A stretch of DNA of 64,000 nt from Crenalkalicoccus roseus (GCF_004761865.1 NZ_SJDM01000001.1:186001-250000); one strand, 5' to 3'; positions 37,059 through 46,912 are shown, counted from the first letter of the stretch. Notes: generated by a model not told the origin, from the letters alone. Numbers and translations: made by a program.

Positions 37059-38639
37059 ATGACCATGCATCGCAGCACCGGCGGGGAGACGGCCACACAG
37101 GGGCCGCGCGTCGCGGTGCTCGGCCTGCATCTCGAGGCCAACGCCTTCGCGCCGCCGACCACGCGCGAGGATTTCGAGCGCCAGTGCCTGGCGCGGGGCG
37201 AGGAGATCACCACCCTCGCCCGCGGTGGCGCGAGCCACCTGCCGGGCGAGATTCCCGGCTTCTACCGCCGCATGGACGAGACCGGATCCTGGATGCCGGT
37301 GCCGGTCCTGATCGCCGCCGCGCCGCCGGGCGGGCCGATCGCGCAGGCGGTGCTCGCCGACCTGCTCGACGAGATGGCGCGCCGCCTCGCCGCCGCCCTG
37401 CCGCTCGACGGCGTCTACATAGCCAGTCATGGCGCGAGCAGCGCGACGGGCGACGAGGACAGCGACGGCACCCTCGCCGCCATGGTCCGCCGCATCGTCG
37501 GCCCCACGGTACCGGTGGTGGCGAGCCACGACCTTCACTGCAATGTGAGCGAGCGGCTGGTGGAGAGCGTGGACGCCTTTGCCGCCTATCGCACAAACCC
37601 GCATGTGGACATGGCCGCGCGCGCCGCGGAATGCGCCGACCTGCTGCGCGAGATGCTGGCGGGGGAGCGCATGGCGCGCGCCTTCCTGCGCCTGCCGCTC
37701 TGCCCGCCCACCGTCACCCTGCTGACGGCGGAAGGCCCCTATGCCGATCTGGTGCGGGAGGCGGAGGCGCTGATGGCGGCGGATCCGCGCATCGCCAACG
37801 CCTCCGTCACCGGTGGCTTCGTCTTCTCCGACCTGCCGAAATGCGGCCTCTGCGTCACCGTCACGGCGCGCGGCGGCGACCGTGCCGCGGCGCGGGCGGC
37901 GGCGCTTTGCCTGGCGCGCCTCGCCTGGGCCGGGCGGCACCGCCATGCCCGCCGCCTGCTCTCCATCGCCGAGGCGGTGGAGATCGCGCGCCGCGCCGCG
38001 CGGGGCGAGGAGGCGCCGGCGATCTTCTCCGACGCCGGCGACAATCCCGGCGGCGGCGGGCGCGGCAACACCGCCTGGCTGCTGGCGGCGCTGCACGAGG
38101 CGCGGGTGCCGGGCGTGGTGCTCGGCGTGTTCGTGGACCCGGCGCTGGCGGCGGAGGCGCATGCGCTGGGCGAGGGCGCGGCGTTCGAGGCGGTGTTCAA
38201 CCGCGTCGAGAGCGAGTTCTCGAAGCGCCTCGCCGCGCCGGCGCGGGTGCTGGCCTTGCGCGACGGCAAGGGGGTGGGGCGGCGCGGCACCATGGCCGGG
38301 CGGCGCTTCGACCTCGGCCCCTCGGCGCTGCTGGAGCTGCGGGAGTCCGGCCTGCGCGTGGTGGTGGGCTCGCTCCGCCGGCAGTGCCACGAGCCGCGGA
38401 TGCTGGAGATGCACGGGGTGGACATCGCCGCCGCGCGTGCGGTGGTGGTGAAGAGCCGCGGGCATTTCCGCGCCGGCTTCGACGAGTTCTTCCCCGAGGC
38501 GCGGATCTTCGAGGTGGACACGCCGGGCCTGACCAGCCCGGTACTGGCGAATTTCGCCTGGAAGCGGCTGCCCCGTCCGGTCTTCCCGCTGGATCCGGAG
38601 GCGGCGTGGCGGGAGCCCGGCTGGGCGGCGGGGCTGTAG
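37059..38639 (+). CDS. M81 family metallopeptidase (MlrC-like)
   Basis: A 526-residue protein of the MlrC family, first known from microcystin degradation. The N-terminal DUF1485 domain starts VAVLGLHLEANAFAPPTT and has GVYIASHGASSATGDEDSDG and PVVASHDLHCNVSE, with the predicted zinc residues in the Asp/His segments. The C-terminal MlrC domain includes DAGDNPGGGGRGNTAWLL. GGGGAG precedes ATG 37059. Most family members are not microcystinases; a role in peptide or beta-lactam-like amide hydrolysis is all that can be said. Confidence 0.88.
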   Translation: MTMHRSTGGETATQGPRVAVLGLHLEANAFAPPTTREDFERQCLARGEEITTLARGGASHLPGEIPGFYRRMDETGSWMPVPVLIAAAPPGGPIAQAVLADLLDEMARRLAAALPLDGVYIASHGASSATGDEDSDGTLAAMVRRIVGPTVPVVASHDLHCNVSERLVESVDAFAAYRTNPHVDMAARAAECADLLREMLAGERMARAFLRLPLCPPTVTLLTAEGPYADLVREAEALMAADPRIANASVTGGFVFSDLPKCGLCVTVTARGGDRAAARAAALCLARLAWAGRHRHARRLLSIAEAVEIARRAARGEEAPAIFSDAGDNPGGGGRGNTAWLLAALHEARVPGVVLGVFVDPALAAEAHALGEGAAFEAVFNRVESEFSKRLAAPARVLALRDGKGVGRRGTMAGRRFDLGPSALLELRESGLRVVVGSLRRQCHEPRMLEMHGVDIAAARAVVVKSRGHFRAGFDEFFPEARIFEVDTPGLTSPVLANFAWKRLPRPVFPLDPEAAWREPGWAAGL

Positions 38640-38691
38640 CCCGCGGCGGGAAGGGGTGGTGCGGATCCCCGCGCCACCCCCCTGCCCCGGC

Positions 38692-40569
38692 CTACGGATA
38701 GCCCATCTCCCGCAGCCGGCGCAGCAATTCCTGCGCCAGCGCCTCGGGCGTGGTGCCGACGGTGCGCAGCGTGATCTCCGGCGCCTCCGGCGGCTCGTAG
38801 GGGCTGTCGAGGCCGGTGAAGTTCGGGATCGCGCCCGCCCTGGCCCTGGCGTAGAGGCCCTTGGGGTCGCGCCGCATGCACTCCTCGAGCGGGGTGTCCA
38901 CGAACACCTCGACGAACTCGCCGGGCTCCATCAGGTCCCGCACCATCTGCCGCTCGGCGCGGAAGGGCGAGATGAAGGAGCAGAGCACGATCACCCCCGC
39001 ATCCACGAACAGCCTCGCCACCTCGCCGATGCGGCGGATGTTCTCCACCCGGTCGGCGTCGGTGAAGCCGAGGTCGCGGTTCAGCCCGTGGCGCACGTTG
39101 TCCCCGTCGAGGATGTAGGTCAGGCGCCCGGCACGGTGCAGCTCCCGCTCCACCAGCTTCGCCACCGTGGACTTGCCCGAGCCGGAGAGGCCGGTGAACC
39201 ACAGCACCACCGGCTTCTGCTGGTTCAGCGCCGCGCGCGCCGCCTTGTCCACCAGCGTGCTCTCGTGGTGGATGTTGGTGGCGCGGCGCAGCGGGAACGC
39301 CACCATGCCCGCCGCCGCGGTGCGGTTGGTGAAGCGGTCCACCAGGATGAAGGCCCCGGTGGCGCGGTTCTCCTCGTAGGCATCGACGGCGACCGGCCGA
39401 GCCGTGGAGAGGTTGCAGAAGGCGATACCGTTCAGCTCCACCTGCCGCGCCGGCTCGTGCTCCAGGGTGTTCACGTTCACCCCGTGCCGGATCGAGGTGA
39501 CCGAGGCGGGCGTCCAGAGGTTGCCGATGCGCATCAGGTACTGCCGCCCGGGCAGCATCGGCTCCTCGTCCATCCACAGGATGTGCGCGGCGAACTGGTC
39601 GACGACCGCGGGCCGCTGCGAGGGTGGGCAGAGCACGTCGCCGCGCGCGATGTCGATCTCGTCCTCGAGGCAGAGCGTCACTGCCTCCCCCGCCGCCGCG
39701 GAGTCGGCCTCGCCCCCGGGGGCGAGGATGCGGGCGACGCGGCTCGCCTTGCCCGAGGCCGCCACCACCACCTGGTCGCCGCGCGCGATGCGGCCCGAGG
39801 CGACGGTGCCGGAGAAGCCGCGGAAGTCGAGGTTCGGCCGGTTCACCCACTGCACCGGGAAGCGGAAGGGCTTGTCCGCCGCCTCCTGCTCCACCTCCAC
39901 CGTCTCCAGGTGGCCGACCAGCGTGGTGCCGCGGTACCAGGGCATGTTGCCCGAACGCGTCGTCACGTTGTCGCCGTAGCGGGCCGAGATCGGCACCGGC
40001 ACGATGGAGTGGAAGCCGAGCGGGGCGGCGAAGGTGACGTAGTCGCCGACGATGCGGTCGAACGCGTCCTGCGAGAAGCCGACCAGGTCGATCTTGTTCA
40101 CCGCCACCACGATGTGGCGGATGCCGAGCAGCGAGCAGATGTAGGTGTGCCGCTTGGTCTGCGTCAGCACGCCCTTGCGGGCGTCGATCAGGATGATGGC
40201 GAGGTCGGAGTTGGACGCCCCGGTCGCCATGTTGCGCGTGTACTGCTCGTGCCCCGGCGTGTCGGCGACGATGAAGCTGCGCCGCGGCGTGGCGAAGAAG
40301 CGGTAGGCGACGTCGATGGTGATGCCCTGCTGGCGCTCCGCCTCCAGCCCGTCCACCAGCAGGGCGAGGTCGATCTCCTCTCCCGTGGTGCCATGCCTGC
40401 GACTGTCCTTCTCGAGGCTTTTGAGCGTGTCCTCCATGATGAGCTGGCTGTCGTAGAGCAGCCGCCCGATCAGGGTGGACTTGCCGTCGTCCACCGAGCC
40501 GCAGGTGAGGAAGCGCAGCAGGCCGCGCGTCGCGGCCTCGGTGCCTGCCGCGTAGGCGTTGGTGTCCAT
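38692..40569 (-). CDS. cysNC: Bifunctional sulfate adenylyltransferase subunit 1/adenylylsulfate kinase (CysNC)
   Basis: A 625-residue fusion. The N-terminal GTPase (CysN) has the P-loop [20 protein letters not shown] and NKIDLV, followed by beta-barrel domains to about residue 440. The C-terminal APS kinase (CysC) has its P-loop GLSGSGKST at 460-468 and [16 protein letters not shown]. With CysD it turns sulfate and ATP into APS and then PAPS. The start overlaps the cysD stop by one base. Fusion of CysC is typical where PAPS serves sulfotransferases, and one is encoded at 31726. Confidence 0.96.
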   Translation of the reverse strand: MDTNAYAAGTEAATRGLLRFLTCGSVDDGKSTLIGRLLYDSQLIMEDTLKSLEKDSRRHGTTGEEIDLALLVDGLEAERQQGITIDVAYRFFATPRRSFIVADTPGHEQYTRNMATGASNSDLAIILIDARKGVLTQTKRHTYICSLLGIRHIVVAVNKIDLVGFSQDAFDRIVGDYVTFAAPLGFHSIVPVPISARYGDNVTTRSGNMPWYRGTTLVGHLETVEVEQEAADKPFRFPVQWVNRPNLDFRGFSGTVASGRIARGDQVVVAASGKASRVARILAPGGEADSAAAGEAVTLCLEDEIDIARGDVLCPPSQRPAVVDQFAAHILWMDEEPMLPGRQYLMRIGNLWTPASVTSIRHGVNVNTLEHEPARQVELNGIAFCNLSTARPVAVDAYEENRATGAFILVDRFTNRTAAAGMVAFPLRRATNIHHESTLVDKAARAALNQQKPVVLWFTGLSGSGKSTVAKLVERELHRAGRLTYILDGDNVRHGLNRDLGFTDADRVENIRRIGEVARLFVDAGVIVLCSFISPFRAERQMVRDLMEPGEFVEVFVDTPLEECMRRDPKGLYARARAGAIPNFTGLDSPYEPPEAPEITLRTVGTTPEALAQELLRRLREMGYP

Positions 40570-41492
40570 CAGAAGTAGCCCTCGCGCTTCTTCTTCTCCA
40601 TGGAGGCCTCCTCGTCGCTGTCGATGAGGCGGCCCTGGCGCTCGCTGGTGCGGGCGCCACGCATCTCGGCGATGATCGCCTCCAGCGTCTGGGCACGGCT
40701 CTCGATGGCGCCGGAGAGCGGGTAGCAGCCGAGGGTGCGGAAGCGCACCCATCGCATCTCCGGCTGCTCGCCGGGTTCGAGCGGCAGGCGGCCGTCGTCC
40801 ACCATGATCCAGGTGCCGCTGCGGCGCACCACGGGGCGCGGCCTGGCGAAGTAGAGCGGCACCACCGGCAGGTCCTCGGCCAGGACGTAGTCCCAGACGT
40901 CGAACTCGGTCCAGTTGGAGAGCGGAAAGACGCGGATGCTCTCGCCCTGGCGGATCCGGGTGTTGAACAGGTTCCACAGCTCCGGGCGCTGGTTGCGCGG
41001 GTCCCAGGAATGGCCCTCGCCGCGGAAGCTGAACACCCGCTCCTTGGCGCGGGACTTCTCCTCGTCGCGCCGCGCGCCACCGAAGGCGGCGTCGAACTGG
41101 TACTTGTCGAGGGCCTGCTTCAGCGCCTCGGTCTTCATCACCTGGGTGTGCAGCGCCGAGCCGGAGGTGATGGGGTTGATGCCCCGCCGCAGCCCCTCCT
41201 CGTTGGTGTGCACGATCAGGTCGAGGCCATAGCGCCGCGCGACCTGGTCCCGGAACTCGATCATCTCCCGGAACTTCCAGGTCGTGTCCACGTGCAGCAG
41301 CGGGAAGGGCGGCTTGCCCGGGGCGAAGGCCTTGAGGGCGAGGTGCAGCATCACCCCCGAATCCTTGCCGATGGAGTAGAGCATCACCGGGTTGCGGAAG
41401 GAGGCCGCCACCTCCCGGATGATGGCGATCGACTCGGCTTCCAGCCGCCGCAGATGGGCCGACAGTCTGGGTTGCAGCAGGGTGGAGGACAT
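40569..41492 (-). CDS. cysD: Sulfate adenylyltransferase subunit 2
   Basis: A 307-residue ATP-PPi-hydrolysing subunit. The PP-loop motif is [42 protein letters not shown] and [18 protein letters not shown] are family blocks. The C-terminus ends EKKKREGYF, as in most CysD. It is the first gene of the cysD-cysNC unit and divergent from cysQ across 96 bases, so the sulfate-activation genes probably share a control region. Confidence 0.97.
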   Translation of the reverse strand: MSSTLLQPRLSAHLRRLEAESIAIIREVAASFRNPVMLYSIGKDSGVMLHLALKAFAPGKPPFPLLHVDTTWKFREMIEFRDQVARRYGLDLIVHTNEEGLRRGINPITSGSALHTQVMKTEALKQALDKYQFDAAFGGARRDEEKSRAKERVFSFRGEGHSWDPRNQRPELWNLFNTRIRQGESIRVFPLSNWTEFDVWDYVLAEDLPVVPLYFARPRPVVRRSGTWIMVDDGRLPLEPGEQPEMRWVRFRTLGCYPLSGAIESRAQTLEAIIAEMRGARTSERQGRLIDSDEEASMEKKKREGYF

Positions 41493-41588
41493 GTCTTGCT
41501 CCGGAGGGGGGCAGAGGGCTTATCACCTCCAGGTAGTATTACCCCGCATTAGCCGCTACCATCCAGCGAGAATCAGGACATTCCACAT

Positions 41589-42386
41589 ATGCAAGAAACC
41601 GTTGCGGACCCGGCCCTCCGCAGTCTCGCCGGACTTGCGCTGGCCGCCGGCGCCGCCATCCTGCGGATCTACGCCGCCCCGGCGGAGGCCACGCGCAAGG
41701 CCGACGGCAGCCCGCTCACCGCCGCCGACCTCGCCGCGGAGGCGGTGATCGCCGAGGGCCTGGCGCGCCACTTCCCGGACCTGCCCGTGCTCTCCGAGGA
41801 GGCGGCGCCGGCCGCGGCGGGGCTCGGCGCGGCCGGCGAGGCCTTCCTGCTGGTGGACCCGCTGGACGGCACCAGGGAGTTCCTCGGCCGCAACGGGGAG
41901 TTCACGGTGAACATCGCCCTCATCCGCGAGGGGCGGCCGCGCCTCGGCGTGGTGCACGCCCCGGCGCTGGGCCGCCTCTGGCTCGGCAGGGCCGGCGCCG
42001 GCGCCGAGGTGGTGGAGGTCGCCCCCGGCGGCAGCCTCGCCGGGGCGCCGCGCCGCCCCATCCGGGTGCGGCCGCGCCCGGCCGCGGGGCTGGTCGCCGT
42101 CGCCAGCCGCTCGCACCTGGACGCGGAGACGGAGCGCTTCCTCGCCACCCTGCCGGTGACGGAGCGCCGCTCCATCGGCTCCTCGCTGAAATTCTGCCTG
42201 ATCGCGGAAGGCGAGGCGGATGTCTATCCGCGCTTCGGCCCGACCATGGAGTGGGACACCGCGGCCGGCCAGGCGGTGCTGGAGGCCGCCGGCGGGCGGG
42301 TGACGACGCCGGAGGGCGCGCCGCTCGGCTACGGCAAGGCCGCGGCGGGCTACCGCAACGGGCCCTTCATCGCCTGGGGGGGCTGA
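41589..42386 (+). CDS. cysQ: 3'(2'),5'-bisphosphate nucleotidase
   Basis: A 265-residue inositol-monophosphatase-fold enzyme that removes the 3'-phosphate of PAP, the by-product of PAPS use. Metal-binding motifs are SEEAAP, LVDPLDGTREF (DPLDGT) and the late MEWDTAAGQAVLEAAGG. Divergent pairing with cysDNC supports the assignment over other phosphatases. Only a weak AGGA precedes ATG 41589. Its last 37 bases overlap the convergent gene ending at 42350. Confidence 0.94.
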   Translation: MQETVADPALRSLAGLALAAGAAILRIYAAPAEATRKADGSPLTAADLAAEAVIAEGLARHFPDLPVLSEEAAPAAAGLGAAGEAFLLVDPLDGTREFLGRNGEFTVNIALIREGRPRLGVVHAPALGRLWLGRAGAGAEVVEVAPGGSLAGAPRRPIRVRPRPAAGLVAVASRSHLDAETERFLATLPVTERRSIGSSLKFCLIAEGEADVYPRFGPTMEWDTAAGQAVLEAAGGRVTTPEGAPLGYGKAAAGYRNGPFIAWGG

Positions 42387-43096
42387 GCGTCCGGCGGCAG
42401 CCGGCAGGCGGCGGCGAGCACCGCCTCGAACTCGGCGAGCAGCGCGATCCCGCCGCGCCGTGCCGCCACCCCCTCCGCCCCGCCGGCCAGTTCGCGCAGG
42501 AAGGCGCCGAGGCCGAGCTCGCCGGACAGGATGCGCTCCGAATAATGGTCCCAGCCGGCGCGGTCGGGGGGGCGGCGCAGCAGCCACAGATAGGCGTAGG
42601 CCACCGCCGCCCGTACGCCGTGGCGCTGCAGGAAGGCCGGCGGGAACACCCGGTCCCAGTCGGGTGGCCCGTCCTGCAGCCGCAGGATGCTGTCCGCGGA
42701 GAACCGCTTCGGGAAGGTGCCGTGGTCGCGGACCACCCCCGCCAGCGGGCGGGGCGGGCCGAGCCGCAGCCCCTCCGGCAGCACCGCCACCGCGGCGCTG
42801 CGCAGCGTGCCGTCGAAGGCGGCGGCGGGAAGCCCGATGCGGAAGCCGCAATCGGGGCGGATGCGGAAGGCGCGCAGCTCCGGGCGGGGCAGCCCCGCTT
42901 CCGCCTGCGCCACCGGCCGGCCGTCGAGGCGCAGCTCCACGAGGCAGCGCCGGTCGGGGGAGGCCATGTCGAGCACCCAGCCCACCGCCTCGTGGCCATG
43001 CTCCAGGGCCTCGAAGCGGCCGACCAGCGAGGGGCTGCCGGGGATGCGGGGCAGCCCGCGCGCCGCGGCCGGGGCTTCCGCCGCGCCGTCCATCAC
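42350..43096 (-). CDS. DUF4214-like protein associated with a glycosyltransferase
   Basis: A 248-residue protein. The first 95 residues (ALEHGHEAVGWVLDMASPDRRCLVELRLDGRPVAQAEAGL) match a beta-sandwich module often appended to large surface-glycan glycosyltransferases. Near the C-terminus, AYLWLLRRPPDRAGWDHYSERILSGELG is DUF4214-like, a segment of secreted and surface proteins. GTG 43096 overlaps the upstream GT stop (GTGA). The 3' end overlaps cysQ by 37 bases. It likely helps in surface polysaccharide work; the molecular role is unknown. Confidence 0.75.
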   Translation of the reverse strand: MMDGAAEAPAAARGLPRIPGSPSLVGRFEALEHGHEAVGWVLDMASPDRRCLVELRLDGRPVAQAEAGLPRPELRAFRIRPDCGFRIGLPAAAFDGTLRSAAVAVLPEGLRLGPPRPLAGVVRDHGTFPKRFSADSILRLQDGPPDWDRVFPPAFLQRHGVRAAVAYAYLWLLRRPPDRAGWDHYSERILSGELGLGAFLRELAGGAEGVAARRGGIALLAEFEAVLAAACRLPPDAQPPQAMKGPLR

Positions 43097-44301
43097 GCCC
43101 GCCCCCGCTCGAGCAGGAGCGTCTCCCTGAGGATGGTGGCCAGCATGCCCTGCCAGGTGAAGCCGGCCGCCCGGTCGAGGCAGCGCCGCCGCAACGCCGC
43201 CGCGTCCTCGGCCAGCGCCGCCTCCAGCCGGTAGATGGCGCCGAGCAGCTCCGCCGGGCTCTCGGGGCGGAAGGGGAAGCCCGCCTCGCCCGCCACCTCG
43301 GCCATGGAGGAGGAGGCGGAGTGGACCGGCGGCGTGCCGAGGCTGAGGGATTCCAGGATCGGCAGGCCGAAGCCCTCGAACAGGGAGGGGTAGATGGTGA
43401 AGCGCGCGAAGCGCAGCAGCGCGTATTTCCGGAACTCGTCCACGAAGCCGGCATGGGTGACGTTCTCCGGCACCGCGCCGAGGTGGCGCGCCGCGGTTCC
43501 GGCGAAGTCGAACAGCCAGCCTTCCCGCCCGGTGAAGATCCAGCGGTAGCGGCCGAGCAGGCCGCGATCCTCGGCCAGGGCGCGGAACACCACCTCCAGG
43601 TTCTTGCGCGGCTCCAGGGTGCCGAGGATGAGGACGAAGGGCTCGAAGTCGAGGCGGCCGTAGAGGGCCTCCGCCATGGCCGCGAACCGCTCCGGCCAGC
43701 GCACGCCGTTCGGCGCCACCGCCACGCGCCCCGCCGCCTCGGGGCAGAGGCGCCTCAGATACCCGGCGGTGGCGGCGGAGACGCAGATGGTCAGGTCGTT
43801 GCTGGCGATGTCGTCGAGCAGGCTCGCCCCGTGCCGCGCCCTGGTGGCGTCGAGGTGGAAATGCGGCGTGGCGATGGTGGAGAAGTCGTGCACCACCTGC
43901 AGCTCGACATCGAACAGCCGGTGGAAGGGCTTTTCCGCCGGGAACAGCCCGACCGGGCGCGGCGCCCGCCGCACCTCGGCCAGCAGCGGGCCCGCCGCCG
44001 TCTGGCCGAGCTGGTGGTGGTAGCCGAAGAAGCCGCCGCCGCTCTCCAGCAGGAAGCGGACATGCTCGGGGCGGATCAGATTCTCGCCGATGAAGAAGCG
44101 GCAGGGCAGCCCGGCCTCCAGCGCCGCCCGCGCCAGGTTGGCGGCGACGTTGGGGATGCCGGTGAATTGCGGCTCGCGCAGCGGGCCGATGTCGAGGAAC
44201 AGCGTCCGCCCCTCGGCGAACAGCCGGGCGAGGGAGGGCAGGTCCTCCGGCAGGGGCGGCGCGGCGGCGCGGCGCGCCGTGGCCGTGCCCCTCGTCGCCA
44301 C
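43093..44301 (-). CDS. GT4-family glycosyltransferase
   Basis: A 402-residue GT-B enzyme. The acceptor half begins TLFLDIGPLREPQFTGIPNVAANLAR. The donor half has VAPNGVRWPERF, FVLILGTLEPRKNLEVVFRAL and SLFEGFGLPILESLSLGTPPV, with the E-x7-E of retaining GT4 enzymes. These resemble the mannosyltransferase-type transferases of exopolysaccharide loci, and the upstream gene makes GDP-mannose. GTG 44301 is assigned since no ATG lies near; it follows the manC stop by 26 bases. Confidence 0.87.
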   Translation of the reverse strand: MATRGTATARRAAAPPLPEDLPSLARLFAEGRTLFLDIGPLREPQFTGIPNVAANLARAALEAGLPCRFFIGENLIRPEHVRFLLESGGGFFGYHHQLGQTAAGPLLAEVRRAPRPVGLFPAEKPFHRLFDVELQVVHDFSTIATPHFHLDATRARHGASLLDDIASNDLTICVSAATAGYLRRLCPEAAGRVAVAPNGVRWPERFAAMAEALYGRLDFEPFVLILGTLEPRKNLEVVFRALAEDRGLLGRYRWIFTGREGWLFDFAGTAARHLGAVPENVTHAGFVDEFRKYALLRFARFTIYPSLFEGFGLPILESLSLGTPPVHSASSSMAEVAGEAGFPFRPESPAELLGAIYRLEAALAEDAAALRRRCLDRAAGFTWQGMLATILRETLLLERGRA

Positions 44302-44327
44302 GCGGCTAGCCCCGCGGCGGCCGCCGC

Positions 44328-45743
44328 TCAGGCGCGGCCATAGGTGTCCTCGATGCGGACGATGTCGTCCTCGCCGAGATAGGCGCCGGACTGCACCTCG
44401 ATCAGCGTCAGCGGGATCTTGCCCGGATTCTCCAGCCGGTGGACGCAGCCGAGCGGCAGGTAGACGCTCTCGTTCTCCCGCACCAGCAGGCTCTCCGCGT
44501 CGCGCTGCACGATGGCGGTGCCGTTCACCACCACCCAGTGCTCGGCGCGGTGGTGGTGCTTCTGCAGGGAGAGCTTGTGGCCCGGCCGCACCTGGATCTT
44601 CTTCACCTGGAAGCGCTCGCCGAGGATCAGCCCCTCGTAGTGGCCCCAGGGGCGGTAGACGCGGCGGTGCTCGGTGGCCTCCCGCCGCCCGGCGGCGCGC
44701 AGCCGCTCGACCAGCAGCTTCACGTCCTGGGAGCGGCGGCGCGGCACCACCAGCACGGCGTCGTCGGTCGTCACCACCACCATGTCGGTCAGCCCGACCA
44801 CGCCGGTCAGGATGCCCTCGGAGCGGACGAGGCAGCCGGCGCTGTCCACCAGCTCGACCGGGCCGGCGGCGACGTTGCCGGAGGCGTCCTTCGGCGCCGC
44901 CTCCCACAGCGCGTCCCAGGAGCCGAGGTCGGACCAGCCGATCGAGGCCGGCACCACCGCGGCGCGCCCGGTCTTCTCCATCACCGCGTAGTCCATCGAG
45001 ATGGAGGGCGCGGCGAGGAAGGGCTCCGCCGCCAGGCGGCAGAAGTCGAGGTCGCGCACCGCGCCGGCCAGCGCCGCCTCGACGGCGCGGAGCACCGCCG
45101 GGGCGTGCGCCTCGAACTCGGCGATCAGGGTGGCGGCGGAGGCGACGAACATGCCGCTGTTCCAGAGGTGCCGCCCCCCGGCGAGGAAGCGCTCCGCCGT
45201 CTCCGCGTCCGGCTTCTCGACGAAGCGGCGCACGGCGCGCACGCCCGGCGCCTCGGCCAGCTCCTCGCCCTGCTCGATGTAGCCGTAGCCGGTCTCGGGC
45301 GCGGTCGGCGTCATGCCGAAGGTGACGATGCGCCCGGCGCGGGCGGCGACCACGGCCCGGTCCAGCGCCGCGAGCAGCGCCGGAAGGTCGGCGATGGCGG
45401 CGTCGGCGGCCATCAGCCAGAGCACCGCCTCCGGGTCCTGGTCGCGCAGCAGCAGCGCCGCCGCGGCCACGGCGGGGCCGCTGTTGCGCCCGGCCGGTTC
45501 GAGCAGGATGCGCGCGCCCTTCGCCTCGGCGGCGCGGAGCTGCTCGGCGACCAGGAAGCGGTGCGCCTCGTTGCAGACCACGACGGGCGGGGCGAAGCCC
45601 GGCCCGGCGGCGCGGGAGGCGGTTTCCTGCAGCATGGTCCGCTCCGAGACCAGCGGCCAGAACTGCTTCGGATAGCCTTCGCGGGAGAGCGGCCAGAGCC
45701 TGGTGCCCGTGCCGCCCGAGAGGATAACCGGAACGATGCTCAA
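44328..45743 (-). CDS. manC: Mannose-1-phosphate guanylyltransferase/mannose-6-phosphate isomerase
   Basis: A 471-residue type II PMI/GMP that makes GDP-mannose. The guanylyltransferase signature is PVILSGGTGTRLWPLSREGYPKQ, and VEKPDAETAERFL is the sugar-binding block. The C-terminal cupin isomerase has GERFQVKKIQVRPGHKLSLQ-type residues and QKHHHRAEHWVVV metal ligands. The start is TTG 45743, with GGCGAGGG just upstream and homologues beginning at the same residue. It leads the GT4/DUF4214 unit. Confidence 0.95.
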   Translation of the reverse strand: MSIVPVILSGGTGTRLWPLSREGYPKQFWPLVSERTMLQETASRAAGPGFAPPVVVCNEAHRFLVAEQLRAAEAKGARILLEPAGRNSGPAVAAAALLLRDQDPEAVLWLMAADAAIADLPALLAALDRAVVAARAGRIVTFGMTPTAPETGYGYIEQGEELAEAPGVRAVRRFVEKPDAETAERFLAGGRHLWNSGMFVASAATLIAEFEAHAPAVLRAVEAALAGAVRDLDFCRLAAEPFLAAPSISMDYAVMEKTGRAAVVPASIGWSDLGSWDALWEAAPKDASGNVAAGPVELVDSAGCLVRSEGILTGVVGLTDMVVVTTDDAVLVVPRRRSQDVKLLVERLRAAGRREATEHRRVYRPWGHYEGLILGERFQVKKIQVRPGHKLSLQKHHHRAEHWVVVNGTAIVQRDAESLLVRENESVYLPLGCVHRLENPGKIPLTLIEVQSGAYLGEDDIVRIEDTYGRA

Positions 45744-45849
45744 ATGACCCTCGCCTGCCGCGCTGTGGGGCGCCGGGATAGCCGAACGCGCCCGGGGCGG
45801 AAACCATGGCGGGGGAGACTAGGGCGAAGCGGGGCGGGAGGGAAGTGTT

Positions 45850-45859
45850 GGTTGTATAT
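45850..45859 (-). promoter_or_regulatory. Repeat of the AT-rich promoter-like block upstream of manC
   Basis: GGTTGTATAT (plus-strand reading) is identical to the block at 35806-35815. On the minus strand it reads CCATATACAACC, with TATACA as a possible -10, 107 bases before manC. No convincing -35 is present. The 246-base gap between manC and the PEP-CTERM gene shows nothing else I can name. Confidence 0.3.
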
Positions 45860-45989
45860 GGCAGATGAACATAAACTTGGAGGCGTGCCGCCGCCCTGGT
45901 CCGCATCCCGAAACCCGCCGTGTTCGATGTCCAAGCCAGCAGTGGCGCGGGGCGCCGCTGCCATGTACGACCGGCACCTGGATATCTCC

Positions 45990-46748
45990 TCAGGCCGGCT
46001 TGTTCCGTCCGCCGAAAGGGCGGGTCTTCGTCGCGTATGCTCCGCCAATGAGCCCCGCTGCTCCGACAAGCAACAAGGCCAGGGCACTAGGTTCGGGCAC
46101 ACCGATCGGTGCGACTATCACCTGGGCGTTCGTCAGGACGAAACTTGGTCCGGAAGCATCACTGGGTGCCAAGTTGGTGACAACCAGCACATTGGTCGGA
46201 ACACTCCAAAGCGCACCAAAGAATCCATTGTAGTAACCAAGTTGATCGTTATTCATTCCATGCCGGATAAACATATCGTTGTCAAAAAAACTCAGGGTTT
46301 GATAAACGGTAGGTCCTGCTATATAAGTCAAATTACCAACTATTCCAACAATTTTGTAGGGAAGAACATATATGTATTCTGTTGCTCCAAAGCATGGTGT
46401 AAAATAATGACAATAATAGTATCCGCTCCATTGCCCGGCGCTGCTATTCAAGGGCGGGATGTGTTCGCTGTCCCGGACACGATAGATCGGGCCGTCATAA
46501 CCGGGGGGTCTCTCAACATTGGGTGAGGCACTCACATCCACAGGGGTGTATTGCGTGGCGGCGGTCCACCAACCCCAGTCATCCCTTCCGACAATAAAGT
46601 GCTCGGGCATCGGCAGAATCTGCACGTCCGGGATGCCCGCCAGCTCCACTGCCCAAGTCAAAGGATTCAGGTGCTGCCCGGCCTGCGACGGTCCAGGCAG
46701 GGATAATCCGACAGCCAAGGCCGCCGCCATCAGGCTGCGTCGCCACAT
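45990..46748 (-). CDS. Exported PEP-CTERM sorting-signal protein
   Basis: A 252-residue secreted protein. A signal peptide (MWRRSLMAAALAVGLSLPG, cleavage near SQA) is followed by a Tyr/Asn/Phe-rich domain without known motif, and a C-terminal VPEPSALALLLVGAAGLIGG hydrophobic helix plus basic end. This is the PEP-CTERM signal processed by exosortase, common in exopolysaccharide producers. GGGAGG gives ATG 46748. The region 46150-46500 is visibly AT-rich against the rest of the window and has unlike codon use, suggesting recent transfer. No exosortase gene is in the window. Confidence 0.82.
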   Translation of the reverse strand: MWRRSLMAAALAVGLSLPGPSQAGQHLNPLTWAVELAGIPDVQILPMPEHFIVGRDDWGWWTAATQYTPVDVSASPNVERPPGYDGPIYRVRDSEHIPPLNSSAGQWSGYYYCHYFTPCFGATEYIYVLPYKIVGIVGNLTYIAGPTVYQTLSFFDNDMFIRHGMNNDQLGYYNGFFGALWSVPTNVLVVTNLAPSDASGPSFVLTNAQVIVAPIGVPEPSALALLLVGAAGLIGGAYATKTRPFGGRNKPA

Positions 46749-46814
46749 GCGTTTCCTCCCTTCACATGGCATCCGCAACGGTAGGGGAGGCCGCTAGGCA
46801 GGCGGAACCGTCCG

Positions 46815-46835
46815 GCACGGGAAGCACGCTTCCGT
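46815..46835. terminator. Imperfect hairpin between the GT4 gene and the PEP-CTERM gene
   Basis: CACGGGAAG pairs with CTTCCGTG with one bulged G. On the plus strand ATTCTTCTTT follows; on the minus strand, where both flanking genes lie, no T-run follows. A weak terminator at best. Confidence 0.3.
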
Positions 46836-46912
46836 GATTCTTCTTTCAGGTGTGTAACTGGACGCATTGCGAATCGGCGCGCCGCCGCCCCGCCCGGATG
46901 ACGGCCCCGCCA

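Noticed and set aside
41493..41588. A SAM- or cysteine-related riboswitch between cysD and cysQ
   Set aside because: I looked for SAM-II-like conserved blocks on both strands and saw only a short GGTA/TACC dyad. There is not enough to support a structured RNA.
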